Shown: one piece after another, positions 41,905 through 51,185 of the stretch
How positions within the stretch are numbered: the first letter of the stretch is position 1
How the letters are laid out: every line of letters begins with the position of its first letter
Program-made: the position numbers and the translations under genes
DNA from: Variovorax paradoxus EPS
GTDB taxonomy: Bacteria > Pseudomonadota > Gammaproteobacteria > Burkholderiales > Burkholderiaceae_C
Assembly (NCBI RefSeq): GCF_000184745.1
Contig: NC_014931.1
Coordinates: 1,612,001-1,676,000, forward strand
Length of the DNA: 64,000 nt
Direction of reading: 5' to 3'
Notes under the pieces: model-generated
The model's input: the letters and a program-made list of their open reading frames with translations, nothing else
What the model was told of the DNA's origin: nothing
The model's database searches: none

Positions 41905-42468
41905 GTGCCCTCATCCATCTTTGCCGTTTCTCGGACCATCTCGGTTGGCAGTGCCGCCATGCCCAGTTTGCTGGGCAGCCCTGCGTTGGAATTCAAATCA
42001 CTCGACGGTCGCGAGGCGCTGGGTGAACTCTTCGAATACACCGTCCGCCTGCAAACACCAGATAGCCCAGCACTTACCGAGTACGTGACAGCCAATGTTC
42101 CGGTCAAGCAACTGATCGGCAAGGAGTTCGGCATCTGCATCGAACTGGACGGCAAGGGCTTTGCGGTCCGCATGGGCGCCGGTACGCGGGAGATCAACGG
42201 CCTGGTGACCAGCGCCCGGTTCGTGCAACACGAGAACCGCCGAGGCATCTACGAAATCACTCTGCGGCCGTGGCTGGTGCTGGCTACACGTACCAGCGAC
42301 TACAAGATATTCCAGAACAAGACGCCGCTGGAGATCATCGAGGAGGTCCTTGCGGACTACAACTTCCTCACTGAAAAGCGTGTCACCCATCGCTATCCCC
42401 AGCGGGTGTTCCAGGTCCAGTACGGCGAGACCGACTTCGAGTTCATCACGCGGCTGATGCAGGAGTTC
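41905..42468 (+). pseudogene. vgrG: VgrG, 5' part cut by an insertion sequence
   Basis: The N-terminal gp27-like half of a type VI secretion spike protein (about 188 residues) is seen: LEFKSLDGREALGELFEYTVRL, VTANVPVKQLIGKEFGI and ILRPWLVLATRTSDYKIFQ-type sequence up to GETDFEFITRLMQEF. The reading frame ends at a TGA supplied by the first bases of the insertion sequence. GTG 41905, with AAGG a few bases upstream, adds the RTISVGSAA segment usual in homologues; ATG 41959 is the alternative. The remaining part starts at 43846. Confidence 0.93.
42465..42468 (+). repeat. Target-site duplication, left copy (GTTC)
   Basis: GTTC here and at 43846-43849 flank the insertion element exactly. One copy is the original vgrG sequence. 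Confidence 0.85.
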
Positions 42469-42497
42469 TGATCTTGCCCCCGTATTTCAGGACACGG
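42469..42497 (-). repeat. Left terminal inverted repeat of the IS
   Basis: Starts TGATCTTGCCCC and ends CAGGACACGG. It matches the right end imperfectly, sharing the TGA, the GCCCC block and the CAGGACACGG block. Confidence 0.85.
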
Positions 42498-42498
42498 G

Positions 42499-43431
42499 CT
42501 ATTCGCAATGTAGCGTCTGCTCGATCTGAGCAAGACGCTGGTTGGCAGCGCGATGCTGCCTGAACTCCCTGGGTGATTTCATCTTCAATGCCGAGTGCGG
42601 ATGCACCTCATTGAAGTGCTCGAAGGCTGCGGCCATCTGCGCCATCACCGTTCTCGCATCGGCAAGGTCCATGCGGCTGACGTAGTCGCGCTTGAACGTG
42701 TTCACGAAGCTCTCGGCGATGCCGTTGCTCTGGGGGCTGCACACGGGCGTGTTGACTGGGCTCAGGCCCAGTTGTCGAGCGATCTGCCGGGTCTCGGCAG
42801 CGATGTAGGCGCCCCCGTTGTCCGAGAGGAACTCCAAGACGTGGGTACTGGGAACACCCTCGACGCCGCCGAAGCGCTTCTCCACGGCCTCGATGAGCAT
42901 TTCGCGCACCGGCTCGCCCGGCAGCCCTTTGCCCTCCCATGCCCGATAGGCCAGGATCTCACGGTCGCAGCAGTCCTTGGTGAAGGTCGCGGTCACGGTC
43001 TGCCCCGAATCACACTTGATCTCGAAGCCGTCCGAGCACCAGCGCATGTCGCTGTGCGCGACGGCCACCTTGCCCTCATGGGGCCGGCTGGACTGGCGCC
43101 GTCTCGGCGCCTTCGGTAGCAGCAATGCATGAGCCGCCATCACGCGGTAGATGCGCTTGGCGTTCACTCGCGTCGCACCGGTGGTGGCTCGATGCCGGTT
43201 CACCAACGCGCAGGCACGCCGGTAGCCATAGGTCGGCAACTCGGTGATCTGGGCCTTGATCTCGTCGAGCAAGGCCACGTCGCTTGCAGGCGCCGTGCGT
43301 CGTGTCCGGGCGTCGATCCAGGACTCGGAGCGAGCTTGCAAGCGATGAATGTTCGAGCGCGCCAACCCAAGGGCCTGGCAGACGGCCTTCACTGGCCGTC
43401 CCCGTCCAGCAAGGGCGAGCGCGCAATCCAT
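42499..43431 (-). CDS. IS2-group transposase OrfB (DDE integrase core)
   Basis: About 310 residues counted from ATG 43431, which lies at the slippery A8 run of OrfA. An HTH-like N terminus is followed by an rve integrase core. The DDE residues can be placed: Asp in [12 protein letters not shown], Asp in [12 protein letters not shown], and Glu in [16 protein letters not shown]. Other IS2-like blocks are [19 protein letters not shown] and [14 protein letters not shown]. It is probably made mainly as an OrfAB fusion by -1 frameshifting. The frame is intact. Confidence 0.93.
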   Translation of the reverse strand: MDCALALAGRGRPVKAVCQALGLARSNIHRLQARSESWIDARTRRTAPASDVALLDEIKAQITELPTYGYRRACALVNRHRATTGATRVNAKRIYRVMAAHALLLPKAPRRRQSSRPHEGKVAVAHSDMRWCSDGFEIKCDSGQTVTATFTKDCCDREILAYRAWEGKGLPGEPVREMLIEAVEKRFGGVEGVPSTHVLEFLSDNGGAYIAAETRQIARQLGLSPVNTPVCSPQSNGIAESFVNTFKRDYVSRMDLADARTVMAQMAAAFEHFNEVHPHSALKMKSPREFRQHRAANQRLAQIEQTLHCE

Positions 43432-43781
43432 TTTTTTTCCGCGGCGTACTCCACAGCTTCCTTGAGGATCTCGTTCTCCAGCGTCTTCTTGCCAAGCACG
43501 CGCTGTAGCTTGGCGATCTCGGCACGAGCGGCTGCCAGTTCCGAAGCCGGCACCACAGCCTCGCCCGCCGATACAGCCGTCAGCGCCCCTTGCCGCTCCA
43601 GCTTGCGCCACTGGAACAGCAGGCTGGCGGCAACGCCTTCCTGACGTGCGACGAGCGACACGCTCATGCCAGGTTCGTAGCTTCGACGAACCAGCGCGGC
43701 CTTCTCTGCAAGGGACCAGCGCCTGCGGCGCTGGTCCCTCATGATCACTTCGACGGTATCCGTATTTCTAGTCGTACTCAC
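43389..43781 (-). CDS. IS2-group transposase OrfA
   Basis: About 130 residues, with a helix-turn-helix ([39 protein letters not shown]) and a leucine-zipper-like coil ([33 protein letters not shown]), almost parallel to IS2 InsC. GTG 43781 has AGGAG upstream and is chosen over earlier starts. It overlaps OrfB, and the shift site is 43431-43438. OrfA alone acts as a regulator in related elements. Confidence 0.92.
   Translation of the reverse strand: MSTTRNTDTVEVIMRDQRRRRWSLAEKAALVRRSYEPGMSVSLVARQEGVAASLLFQWRKLERQGALTAVSAGEAVVPASELAAARAEIAKLQRVLGKKTLENEILKEAVEYAAEKKWIARSPLLDGDGQ
43431..43438 (-). other. Slippery A8 run for -1 frameshift between OrfA and OrfB
   Basis: On the minus strand the sequence reads GCGG-A8-TGG. 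OrfA reads GAA AAA AAA TGG. A -1 slip gives GGA AAA AAA ATG, the OrfB frame. The OrfB ATG is embedded in the run. This is the usual IS3-family arrangement. Confidence 0.8.
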
Positions 43782-43815
43782 AGTCCTACTCCTATCTTTA
43801 AAGATAAGCGATAGA

Positions 43816-43845
43816 CCGTGTCCTGTCATTCAAGGGGCCAGCTCA
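43816..43845 (-). repeat. Right terminal inverted repeat of the IS
   Basis: Read on the minus strand it starts TGAGCTGGCCCC and ends CAGGACACGG, matching the left end imperfectly. Confidence 0.85.
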
Positions 43846-43849
43846 GTTC
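43846..43849 (+). repeat. Target-site duplication, right copy (GTTC)
   Basis: Second GTTC copy directly after the right inverted repeat; see 42465-42468. Confidence 0.85.
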
Positions 43850-45925
43850 GGCATCTACTATTTCTTCGAACACAAGGAGGGTGCCCACAGGTTGGTGCTG
43901 GTGGACGACCTGGGGGCTCACAAGAGATTCGAGAGCGAGGCCTATCACGCCATTCGCCACTACCCACCCGGGCACAAGATCGACGAGGAATACTGCAACG
44001 ATTTCTGCAGCATTGAAACCCTCGAATCGGGCCAGTGGGTCACCGACGACTTCGACTTCACCAAGCCGCGCGCAAGGCTCCAGCAGACCTCCCGGATGCA
44101 GCGCAATACGGGCAACAGCACGCAGGAGATGTACAAGTGGCCGGGCGACTACAGTGAGCCGGACGAAGGCCGGGACATTGCGCGCACGCGCATGGAGGCA
44201 ATAGGTGCACCCGGCAGCCGCGGGCGGGGAAGCGGCAACCTGCGGACCGTGGTGACGGGATGCACCTTCTCGCTGGTCAACTATCCGCAGGATGCGGCGA
44301 ACCAGGAATATCTGGTCATCGCCAGTACCCTGCACCTGCATGAAAGCGGGCATGCCAGCGGCCAGGAAGACTACGTCTGCCACACCGATTTCGAGGTTCA
44401 ACCCGCCAACAAGATCTTTCGCTCGCCGCAGACCCAGCCCAAGCCCAGCACCACGGGGCCGCAAACAGCCATCGTCACCGGCCCGAGCGGCCAGGAAATC
44501 TGGACCGACGAGTACGGCCGCATCAAGGTCAGCTTCCACTGGAACCGCTACTGCACCAAGGACGAGAACGCGTCCTGCTGGATCCGCGTCGCCTCCCCTT
44601 GGGCCGGCTCCCAGTTCGGCGGCATGCACGTGCCTCGCATCGGCCAAGAGGTCATCGTCGACTTCGAGAACGGCGACCCCGACCGACCCGTCGTCACCGG
44701 CCGTGTCTACAACCGGTTGAACATGCCGCCGAGGCAACTGCCCGGGCAGAAGAACCTCTCTGGATTTCGCAGCCGCGAGCTGAGCGCAGATGGCAGCGGC
44801 CTGGGTGCACGAGGCAACCACCTCGAACTGGACGACCATCCCGGCAAGATTCAGGCGCAACTCAAGAGCGATCATCTGAGCAGCAGTTTGAGTCTCGGGC
44901 ACATCGGGCGCATCGAGGACACGGCCGGTCGCAAGGACGATCGGGGTCAAGGGGTCGAATTGCGCACCGATGGCCATGGCGCCGTCCGCGCCGCCATGGG
45001 CTTGCTGGTCACCACCGAGGCCAGGCCCAACGCGCAGGCACACATCACAGACATGGGCGAGACCATCGTCAGGCTCACGCAGGCACGCGATCTGCACGAG
45101 GGTATGAGCGAGATTGCGCAACAGGCCAAAGCGCACAAATCGGGCGATCAGGATGCCGTGACGAGGGTTCTGAAGGAGCACAACGAGGCGATCAAGGGCA
45201 AAAGAAGTGGCGCGGCGCAAGGGCAGTTCCCGGAGCTCGCCGAACCCCATCTGGTGCTCGCCAGCCCGACAGGCATTCACAGCACTGCCGGCACGACGAC
45301 GCACATGGCGAGCATCGAGCACACCGCGCTGAGCAGCGGCGGGCACACCAGCATCAGCGCGGGCAAGAGCCTGTTGGCCAGCGTCAAGGACGCAGTGCGC
45401 CTGTTTGCCTACAAGGCCATTCGCCTGACGGCGGCCACGGCCGGCATCGACATCGTGGCACTGCAGGACAGCATCAAGCTCATGGCCAAGCTCGATATCA
45501 AGCTGGAGGCCAACAGGATCACCATCACCGCCAAGGAGGAGATCCTGATCAACGGGGGGAGCAGCTACACGCGCTGGAATGCCTCGGGCATCGTGCATGG
45601 CACTCAAGGTGTGTGGCTCGAGCATGCCGCTACGCACAGCTTTGCAGGGCCGGACAGCCGGACGTCCGAGATGATGAACCAGGATGTGAAGGCACCGTTC
45701 GATCAGGAGGTGATCTTTCATCACCTCGACGAGAAGAACACTCCTGCAGCCAAACAGGGTTTCAAACTCACCCGCGACGGCGAGCCGGCACCGACTCCCG
45801 GCGATCGGGCAAAGAAGAACGGCGCCGCCACGGGCACGGATGGCGCCACACGCATGCAGCGCTCTGACGGGCCAGAGGTCTACAGGCTGCGTTGGATGGG
45901 AAAAACCAAGGGCGGGAGCAAGTAA
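43846..45925 (+). pseudogene. vgrG: VgrG, 3' part after the insertion sequence
   Basis: This part runs on from GIYYFFEHKEG. The OB-fold/gp5 segment includes WTDEYGRIKVSFHWNR, then SCWIRVASPWAGSQFGGMHV and GQEVIVDFENGDPDRPVV. A DUF2345 domain follows around LMAKLDIKLEANRITITAKE, with a further C-terminal region ending GGSK. The reconstituted protein would be about 879 residues, a normal VgrG length. Its stop overlaps the ATG of the effector gene (TAATG), so VgrG and its cargo are coupled. An internal GTG at 43892 could start a truncated protein, but without the gp27 part a spike is unlikely. Confidence 0.93.
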
Positions 45926-47792
45926 TGGCGGTACAGGGCGAAGACGAAGACGCGTGGCTGGACTTCAGCTTGGGGATTGGTGGTTTTGCCGACGTAGCAG
46001 TTGTGACGACACCGGTGACGGACAAACGCAAGGTCCATGTGCGCGTGCCACCGGGCAAGCTCATTCCCATCGTGTTCCTGCCCGGCATCATGGGCAGCAA
46101 CCTGCGCTTGTCCAAGGCACGGCAGGCGTTGATCAAACGCAAGGACAACCGCTCCTGGTGGCCCGACAACAAGGGCGATGCCTTGAGTCGGCGCAACGCG
46201 AGCGCTGCAGACCGGCAAATGCGCCTGGACCCGGACGAAGTCGAGGTGGATCGCTACAAGGTCACCGACAGCGTCACCGACGCCGACGCCGACCGCTTCG
46301 ATGCAACGGGCAATGAGACCGTCAGTTCCGATCAGCGTCACGACAACGTTCCCGACGATCTTGGCAACATCAGCAAGCTGCTGGTGAGAGATCCTAAGGC
46401 CGACCCCGATCACCCACTGGCAAGCAACCGGCAAAGCTTCACCGCTGCGCAAAAAGCCCGGGCACGTGGCTGGAGCGAAGTGATGTTCAGCTCCTACGGC
46501 GACGTCATCAAGCGCCTGGAGCAGCAGCTCAACGACATGCTGCAAGGCCAGGGCGGGGAAGTGAAAGTCTCTCCCATCTGGTCCGACAAGAACAACCCCG
46601 AAGCACTGGTGGGCCGGGAGCCTTCGAGCTTCGGCGGCCAGAGCGGAGCCCCACTGACGGAAGACGACCTCAAGAGAATCGGCGACTGCTGGTATCCCGT
46701 GCACGCCTTTGGCTACAACTGGCTCAAAAGCAATGGTGAAGAGGCCGATTCGTTGGCGAAAAAGATCAAGAAGCTGGTGGACACCTACAACGAAAACGGA
46801 TTCAACTGTCCGGGCGTCATCCTCGTGACCCACAGCATGGGAGGGCTTCTGGCGCGCGCCCTCATTCACCCGGACTACGGAAAGATCAAGAGCAAGGTAT
46901 TGGGAGTCGTGCACGGCGTGATGCCGACGACCGGCGCAGCCGCGGCCTACAAGCGCATTCGCGCGGGATTCGAGGGCGGTAAGGGTTTCTGGGATGTGCC
47001 GGGAAACATCACCCAGAAGGTGCTGGGAGAAACCGGGGAGAAAGTGACGGCGGTGCTGGCCAACGCACAAGGCGGCCTGGAACTGTTGCCGGCTACGGCT
47101 TACGGCACGCAATGGCTGCATGTGCAGGACCAGGAGGGAAAGACCCTGGTCAAACTACCTCAAGCTGCCGCTGTGGATGAGATCTATACCTTGGGGACGC
47201 AGAAGTGGTGGCGGCTGATCAATCCAGATTGGATTGATCCTGCGGAACAGATAAAGATGCCTCCCAAGAAAGGTGGAAAGACCAAGGAACAGATCGGGCC
47301 GAAGGCAACGATGGAGCGCATCAAAGAGGCGATGAAATTCGCCGACGCGATCCAGGACACCTTCCATGACTGCACCTACGCGCACTATGGTCGCGACCTG
47401 TCGCAACGGCTTGGAACGAGGTGGTCTGGCGCGTCGTCGACGGCGATGCCGCTGCCGCAGGCAACCCTTTGATGTGGACGCCAGTAGAGGGCGAAAAAGG
47501 CGACGACGCCACGGGCTCCTTGCGAGTGAAAGGGGCAAATGGGGTAGCGCTGCAACTCAGGCTCCAGCCGCCCGACACGGCAGCAGATGGCACCGTGCCG
47601 GTGCAACGCAGCGCAGACAAGGTTCAAGCCAGGATCAAGTTCGTCCAGACGGGCTACGACCATCAGGGCAGCTACGAGAACAGCGGTGCCATTGCCTCGA
47701 CGCTCTACGGCATCGTTCGCATTGCCAATGCCTACGACCCCGCGTGGTGGGCCAAGAAGGAGTGGGACTACCCCACGAAAGAACAGCAATGA
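45925..47792 (+). pseudogene. Type VI lipase-type effector (Tle-like), apparent frameshift
   Basis: The alpha/beta-hydrolase begins MAVQGEDEDAWLDFSLGIGG. It has the oxyanion motif PIVFLPGIMGSN and a nucleophile elbow VTHSMGGLLAR with Ser304. It probably attacks membrane phospholipids of rival cells and is carried by the adjacent VgrG (TAATG overlap). One frame ends at 47472, but the sequence typical of the C terminus continues in the -1 frame (WNEVVWRVVDGDAAAAG, then QTGYDHQGSYENSGAIASTLYGIVRIA) to 47792. The break lies near 47386-47412, and a single missing base explains it. The family is inferred; the Tli4-like neighbour suggests Tle4-like. Confidence 0.8.
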
Positions 47793-48744
47793 AGGATGCA
47801 ACCATGAACCCTCGTATCGAGAAACTGTTCGAACACACCAAACTGCTGTGTTTCGGGCGCTATGTGCTGACTGTTCCCGTGGATTCGCGCCTCGCCTTCG
47901 GACGCGACTTCCCGACCCTGCCCAATCGGGCCAAAGACATTGAGAAGGTGATGCAGGCCGAGCGAGCGAAGATTCTGACGGCCAACAAGACTGCCGAGAT
48001 CACCTACTTCGGCAAGGGACCAGCTCCAAACACGTGGCTGATTAGGTCGTACAAGAGTGGCTCCGCAAAAGAACTTGAACTGGAAGGCTTTCGCATTTAC
48101 TACGTTGCTGGGCCGCATATTTTTATGGCGACGCCACTGATAGCGGGTCAACCGAAAGGACCATTCTTCGGGATACCGTTGAGACGGCCAAGAATTTGCG
48201 CGTGCGCGAACCGGACGAGGTTCCTACCGATCAAGGCCTTTGCCACGAATACGGATTCACTTACGACGCCTCGTTCAGCAGTGCCCTCTCGCAAGTCGGC
48301 CTGCACATGGCCGCATTGCCCGATGTGGTCTTCAGCGTCGAGAGCAATCAGGCCGCAAGCACCCGGGGCAGCAACGGCGACGGCCTGCTCAAGCTGATCG
48401 GCGACCGCAAGCGCGAAGCAGGCAGCAGCTACCCCAAGCTCGCAACCTTGCGCGAGGGCAAGAAAACCGTTCACGGCTGGGCCGGTGAAGAGTCGCTCGC
48501 GCGCTACCCCGACGGAACGCAAGAATTCGAATGGCTGTTCATCGGCCAGAGCGGCAACGTCGCGCGCCCCGCGCGGCTGAATGTGACGATGCATACCAAG
48601 GTCGCATCGGATCGCGTGGGAGCGGCTGCAATCTCTTCCCTGAACGATGAAGAAGCCATTGCCTTGTGGGACAAGTTGCTCGACGGGCTCAAGTTCCGTG
48701 TGGCTGTGCCCGGCGCACCGGCCGATGCAGTGGCGATCAAATGA
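47789..48744 (+). pseudogene. Tli4-like immunity protein, frameshifted
   Basis: The N-terminal part (IEKLFEHTKLLCFGRYVLTVPVDS, then RAKDIEKVMQAERAKIL) and the C-terminal part (LRVREPDEVPTDQGLCHEYGF to KLLDGLKFRVAVPG) are in different frames. They join at 48170-48172, where GGG should read GGGG: GPFFG then DTVETAKNLRVRE. One missing G explains it. The whole fits type VI lipase immunity proteins (Tli4 family), which neutralise the effector in the periplasm. No N-terminal signal peptide is seen, which is odd for that role. The start overlaps the effector stop (ATGA). Confidence 0.8.
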
Positions 48745-48965
48745 GGCAAGCATTGATGACCGTCAATACAACGCCAACGCGCCGACAGACATTGCTCGCA
48801 TTGAGTGCGATGGCAGTTCTTCCCATCTCCTCCCGCGCCTCGCTCCCAATCATCGTCAAGTTCGTGAAGGAACCCACCAACTATCGGTGGCGGCCTGCAG
48901 GCTCCCTATGGGAGCGGGCCGCGGTACACGACCCCAACCCTCGCATTCAGTCGCCATTGTTGTGA
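48741..48965 (+). CDS. Short ORF with Tat-like signal, unknown
   Basis: The 74-residue frame starts with an ATGA overlap on the immunity stop. It has TRRQTLLALSAMAVLPISSRA, a twin-arginine-like signal, and then only about 35 residues (LPIIVKFVKEPTNYRW...). It could be a small periplasmic protein, the start of a longer gene cut short, or a paralogous immunity gene. No frame continues it obviously. Confidence 0.4.
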   Translation: MRQALMTVNTTPTRRQTLLALSAMAVLPISSRASLPIIVKFVKEPTNYRWRPAGSLWERAAVHDPNPRIQSPLL

Positions 48966-49052
48966 CACCCCGGCATCGCGGTTTCGATCCACCCGGTCGA
49001 TGACCTTGCACGATTTTGATGATTTCCTCGAATTCAAACCAGGGAGCGATCA

Positions 49053-49699
49053 ATGAAGAACAAGCCACAGCAGAGATCGCTCAATCACATCCGTTCGCCT
49101 TTTAGGGATCGCGAAGTCTATGTACTCGCAATGCTCTACGAGTCGCAGTGTCTCTATGTCACTGAAGTCGTTCCCGAGGGCGAGGCACTGTTGTGCTTTC
49201 TGTCGTTGATCGATGCGCACATCGAGGGGCCTTTCGGACAAAGCAGGGGCAAGGTCTGCAGTACCGCGTGATGCCGGGCTCGACTGTCCCCATCGGCAGA
49301 CTCATGGTGCCCACCGGCCTGCTGGTGGCCAGTTTGCATCTGGCCTGGCTGACGCAAAACAGACGGCTGATGGTGCGCCCGAGCGGTACGCCATGCCAAT
49401 ATTTACGTTCATTGGTTCTTGTGCCAATCCCATCGGAACCCTGCACATTCGAGGTGGACGATAGCTCGTTGGCTATCGTGGATCGCCTGCACGAATCCGA
49501 CGGACTTTTTTCATGGCGCGAGATAAACGATACGCCCTGGAGTTGGGATCCTGCGGGGCTCTACAAGCTCGCCGAACGGGCGGTTCGTTCGTCGCAGGCA
49601 TTCGTTCACCCGGGAGGTGCGATCGACAACTGCGAATTTGGACTCTTCGATCCAGAGTTCGAGCAGTGGCACTTCGTTTCGAGCACGGATGGCGTATGA
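49053..49699 (+). pseudogene. Unknown gene of the type VI island, apparent frameshift
   Basis: Two frames appear to make one protein of about 215 residues. The first (MKNKPQQRSLNHIRSPF to LSLIDAHIEGPF) has AGGGAG before its ATG. The second continues with RTKQGQGLQYRVMPGSTVP to EFEQWHFVSS. The junction is at 49230-49234, where CCTTTCGG should read CCTTTTCGG; one missing T explains the break. No domain is recognised. It follows the effector-immunity genes on the same strand and may be another toxin or immunity gene. Confidence 0.55.
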
Positions 49700-49745
49700 A
49701 GCTGCACGCGGCACATCACCCACCTGCGCATGCGACCCCCCTCGG

Positions 49746-51185
49746 CTAGCCGTTCCCGTCCGCGCCCTCGCTCCAGCCGCCGCCCAGCGTCCTGTAGATC
49801 GTGAGCCGGTTGGTCTGCTCGGTGAGCTGCAGGCCGATCAGCGTCTGCTGCGCCGCGTAGTGCGCGCGCTGCGCATCCAGCACATCAAGGAAGCTCGTCG
49901 CGCCGCTCCTGAAGAGCGACTGCGACAACTCGAAGCTGCGCGAGGTCGCGCCCAGCAGCGAGCGCTGCGCATCGAGCCGTTCGGCCAGCGTGCGGCGCTC
50001 GGCCAGCGCGTCGGCCACTTCGCGGAAGGCCGTCTGCACGGTCTTCTCGTAGGTCGCGAGCTGGATCTTCTGCTGCGCCTCGGCCACCTTCAGGTTCGAG
50101 CGGTTCGCGCCGCCGTCGAAGATCGGCACGCTCACCGAAGGCGCAAAGCTCCATGCCTTGCTGCCGCTGGTGAACAGGCCCGAGAGCGTGCTGCTTGCCG
50201 TGCCCGCCGACGCCGTGAGCGCGATGCGCGGAAAGAAGGCGGCGCGCGCCGCGCCGATGTCGGCGTTGCTTGCGCGAAGGGCGTGCTCGGCGGCGCGGAC
50301 GTCGGGGCGCTGCTGCAGCACGCTCGACGAGAGGCCGGCCGGTGGCACGAGCAGTTGCGCGGCTTCGGTCGTCGCCGTGGTCGGCAGCAGTTCGGCCGGC
50401 GGCGTGGTGCCGACCAGCAGGGTGAGCGCGTTGCGGTCCTGTTCCACCAGGCTGTCGAACGCGGCTGCATCGGCCCGCGCGGCTTCGACTGTGCTTTGCG
50501 ACTGCGCGAGGGCCAGCCCCGATTGCGAGCCCAGCGCATGGCTGCGCTGGATCAGGTCGTAGGACTTGCGCTGGCTCTCCAGCGTGCTGCGCGCGAGCGC
50601 CAGGCGCTGCTCGTCCGCGGCCAGTTGCAGCCAGGCCGTGGCCACGGACGCCACCAAGCTGATCTGCGTGCTGCGCCGGGTTTCCTCGGTCTGGAAGTAG
50701 CTCTGCAGCGCCGATTCGCTGAGGTTGCGCACGCGCCCGAACAGGTCGAGTTCGTAGGCTGTCATGCCGAGGTCGGCGCTGTACTGCGAGGAGATGCGCG
50801 CTTCGCCGCTGGTCGAGAGGCTGCCCGGCGTGCGCGAGCGGCTGCCGCCTGCGCCGGCCTCGACGGTCGGAAACAGGCCCGCGCGCGCAATGCCGTACTG
50901 GGCGCGTGCGCGCTCGATGTTGAGCGCCGCCACGCGCAGGTCGCGGTTGTTGGCGAGCGCGAGTTCGATCACGCCCTGCAGCTGCTTGTCGACGAAGAAA
51001 TCGCGCCAGCTCACGTCGAGCGGCGTGGCCGTGGCGAGGCCGCCCGAAGGCAAGGCCTGCGGCACCGGCGAGGCCGGTGTTTCGTACGCCGGCGCGAGGT
51101 TGATGCAGCCCGAGAGCACGGCCGAAGCCATGGCCGCGCAGGCCAGTGCGCGCAGCGGAAAGCGGGAGAGGGATGTGCGCCGCAT
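49746..51185 (-). CDS. RND efflux outer-membrane channel (NodT/OprM type)
   Basis: The 479-residue outer-membrane factor has a lipobox at Cys27 (MASAVLSGC). The two-fold repeat of the TolC/OprM family is visible: NRDLRVAALNIERARAQYGIARAGLFPTV and later QQRPDVRAAEHALRASNADI. The C-terminal SLFRSGATSFLDVLDAQRA is also typical. It forms the exit duct for the adjacent pump. Its ATG shares a base with the pump stop (TGATG), so pump and channel are translated together. It is the last gene of the operon adaptor-pump-channel. Confidence 0.95.
   Translation of the reverse strand: MRRTSLSRFPLRALACAAMASAVLSGCINLAPAYETPASPVPQALPSGGLATATPLDVSWRDFFVDKQLQGVIELALANNRDLRVAALNIERARAQYGIARAGLFPTVEAGAGGSRSRTPGSLSTSGEARISSQYSADLGMTAYELDLFGRVRNLSESALQSYFQTEETRRSTQISLVASVATAWLQLAADEQRLALARSTLESQRKSYDLIQRSHALGSQSGLALAQSQSTVEAARADAAAFDSLVEQDRNALTLLVGTTPPAELLPTTATTEAAQLLVPPAGLSSSVLQQRPDVRAAEHALRASNADIGAARAAFFPRIALTASAGTASSTLSGLFTSGSKAWSFAPSVSVPIFDGGANRSNLKVAEAQQKIQLATYEKTVQTAFREVADALAERRTLAERLDAQRSLLGATSRSFELSQSLFRSGATSFLDVLDAQRAHYAAQQTLIGLQLTEQTNRLTIYRTLGGGWSEGADGNG

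Larger units (their letters stand above)
42469..43845 (-). mobile_element. IS3-family insertion sequence, IS2 group, 1377 bp
   Basis: The element carries two overlapping transposase frames on the minus strand, terminal inverted repeats (42469-42497 and 43816-43845) and a GTTC duplication on both sides. OrfA and OrfB sequences resemble IS2 proteins closely. Removing the element and one GTTC joins vgrG codons for LMQEF to GIYYFFE with the frame kept. The two transposase frames are intact, so the element may still be able to move. Four-base duplications are within the range of the IS3 family, although IS2 itself makes five. Confidence 0.95.

Noticed and set aside
42499..43829. Reading the transposase frames as part of VgrG or a toxin
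   Set aside because: IS2-like OrfA and OrfB, inverted repeats and target duplication show an insertion element.
47360..49240. The three effector-island frame changes as programmed frameshifts
   Set aside because: Only short runs (GGG, TTT) or none are present, there is no slippery heptamer and downstream structure is not evident. Mutation or read error is simpler.
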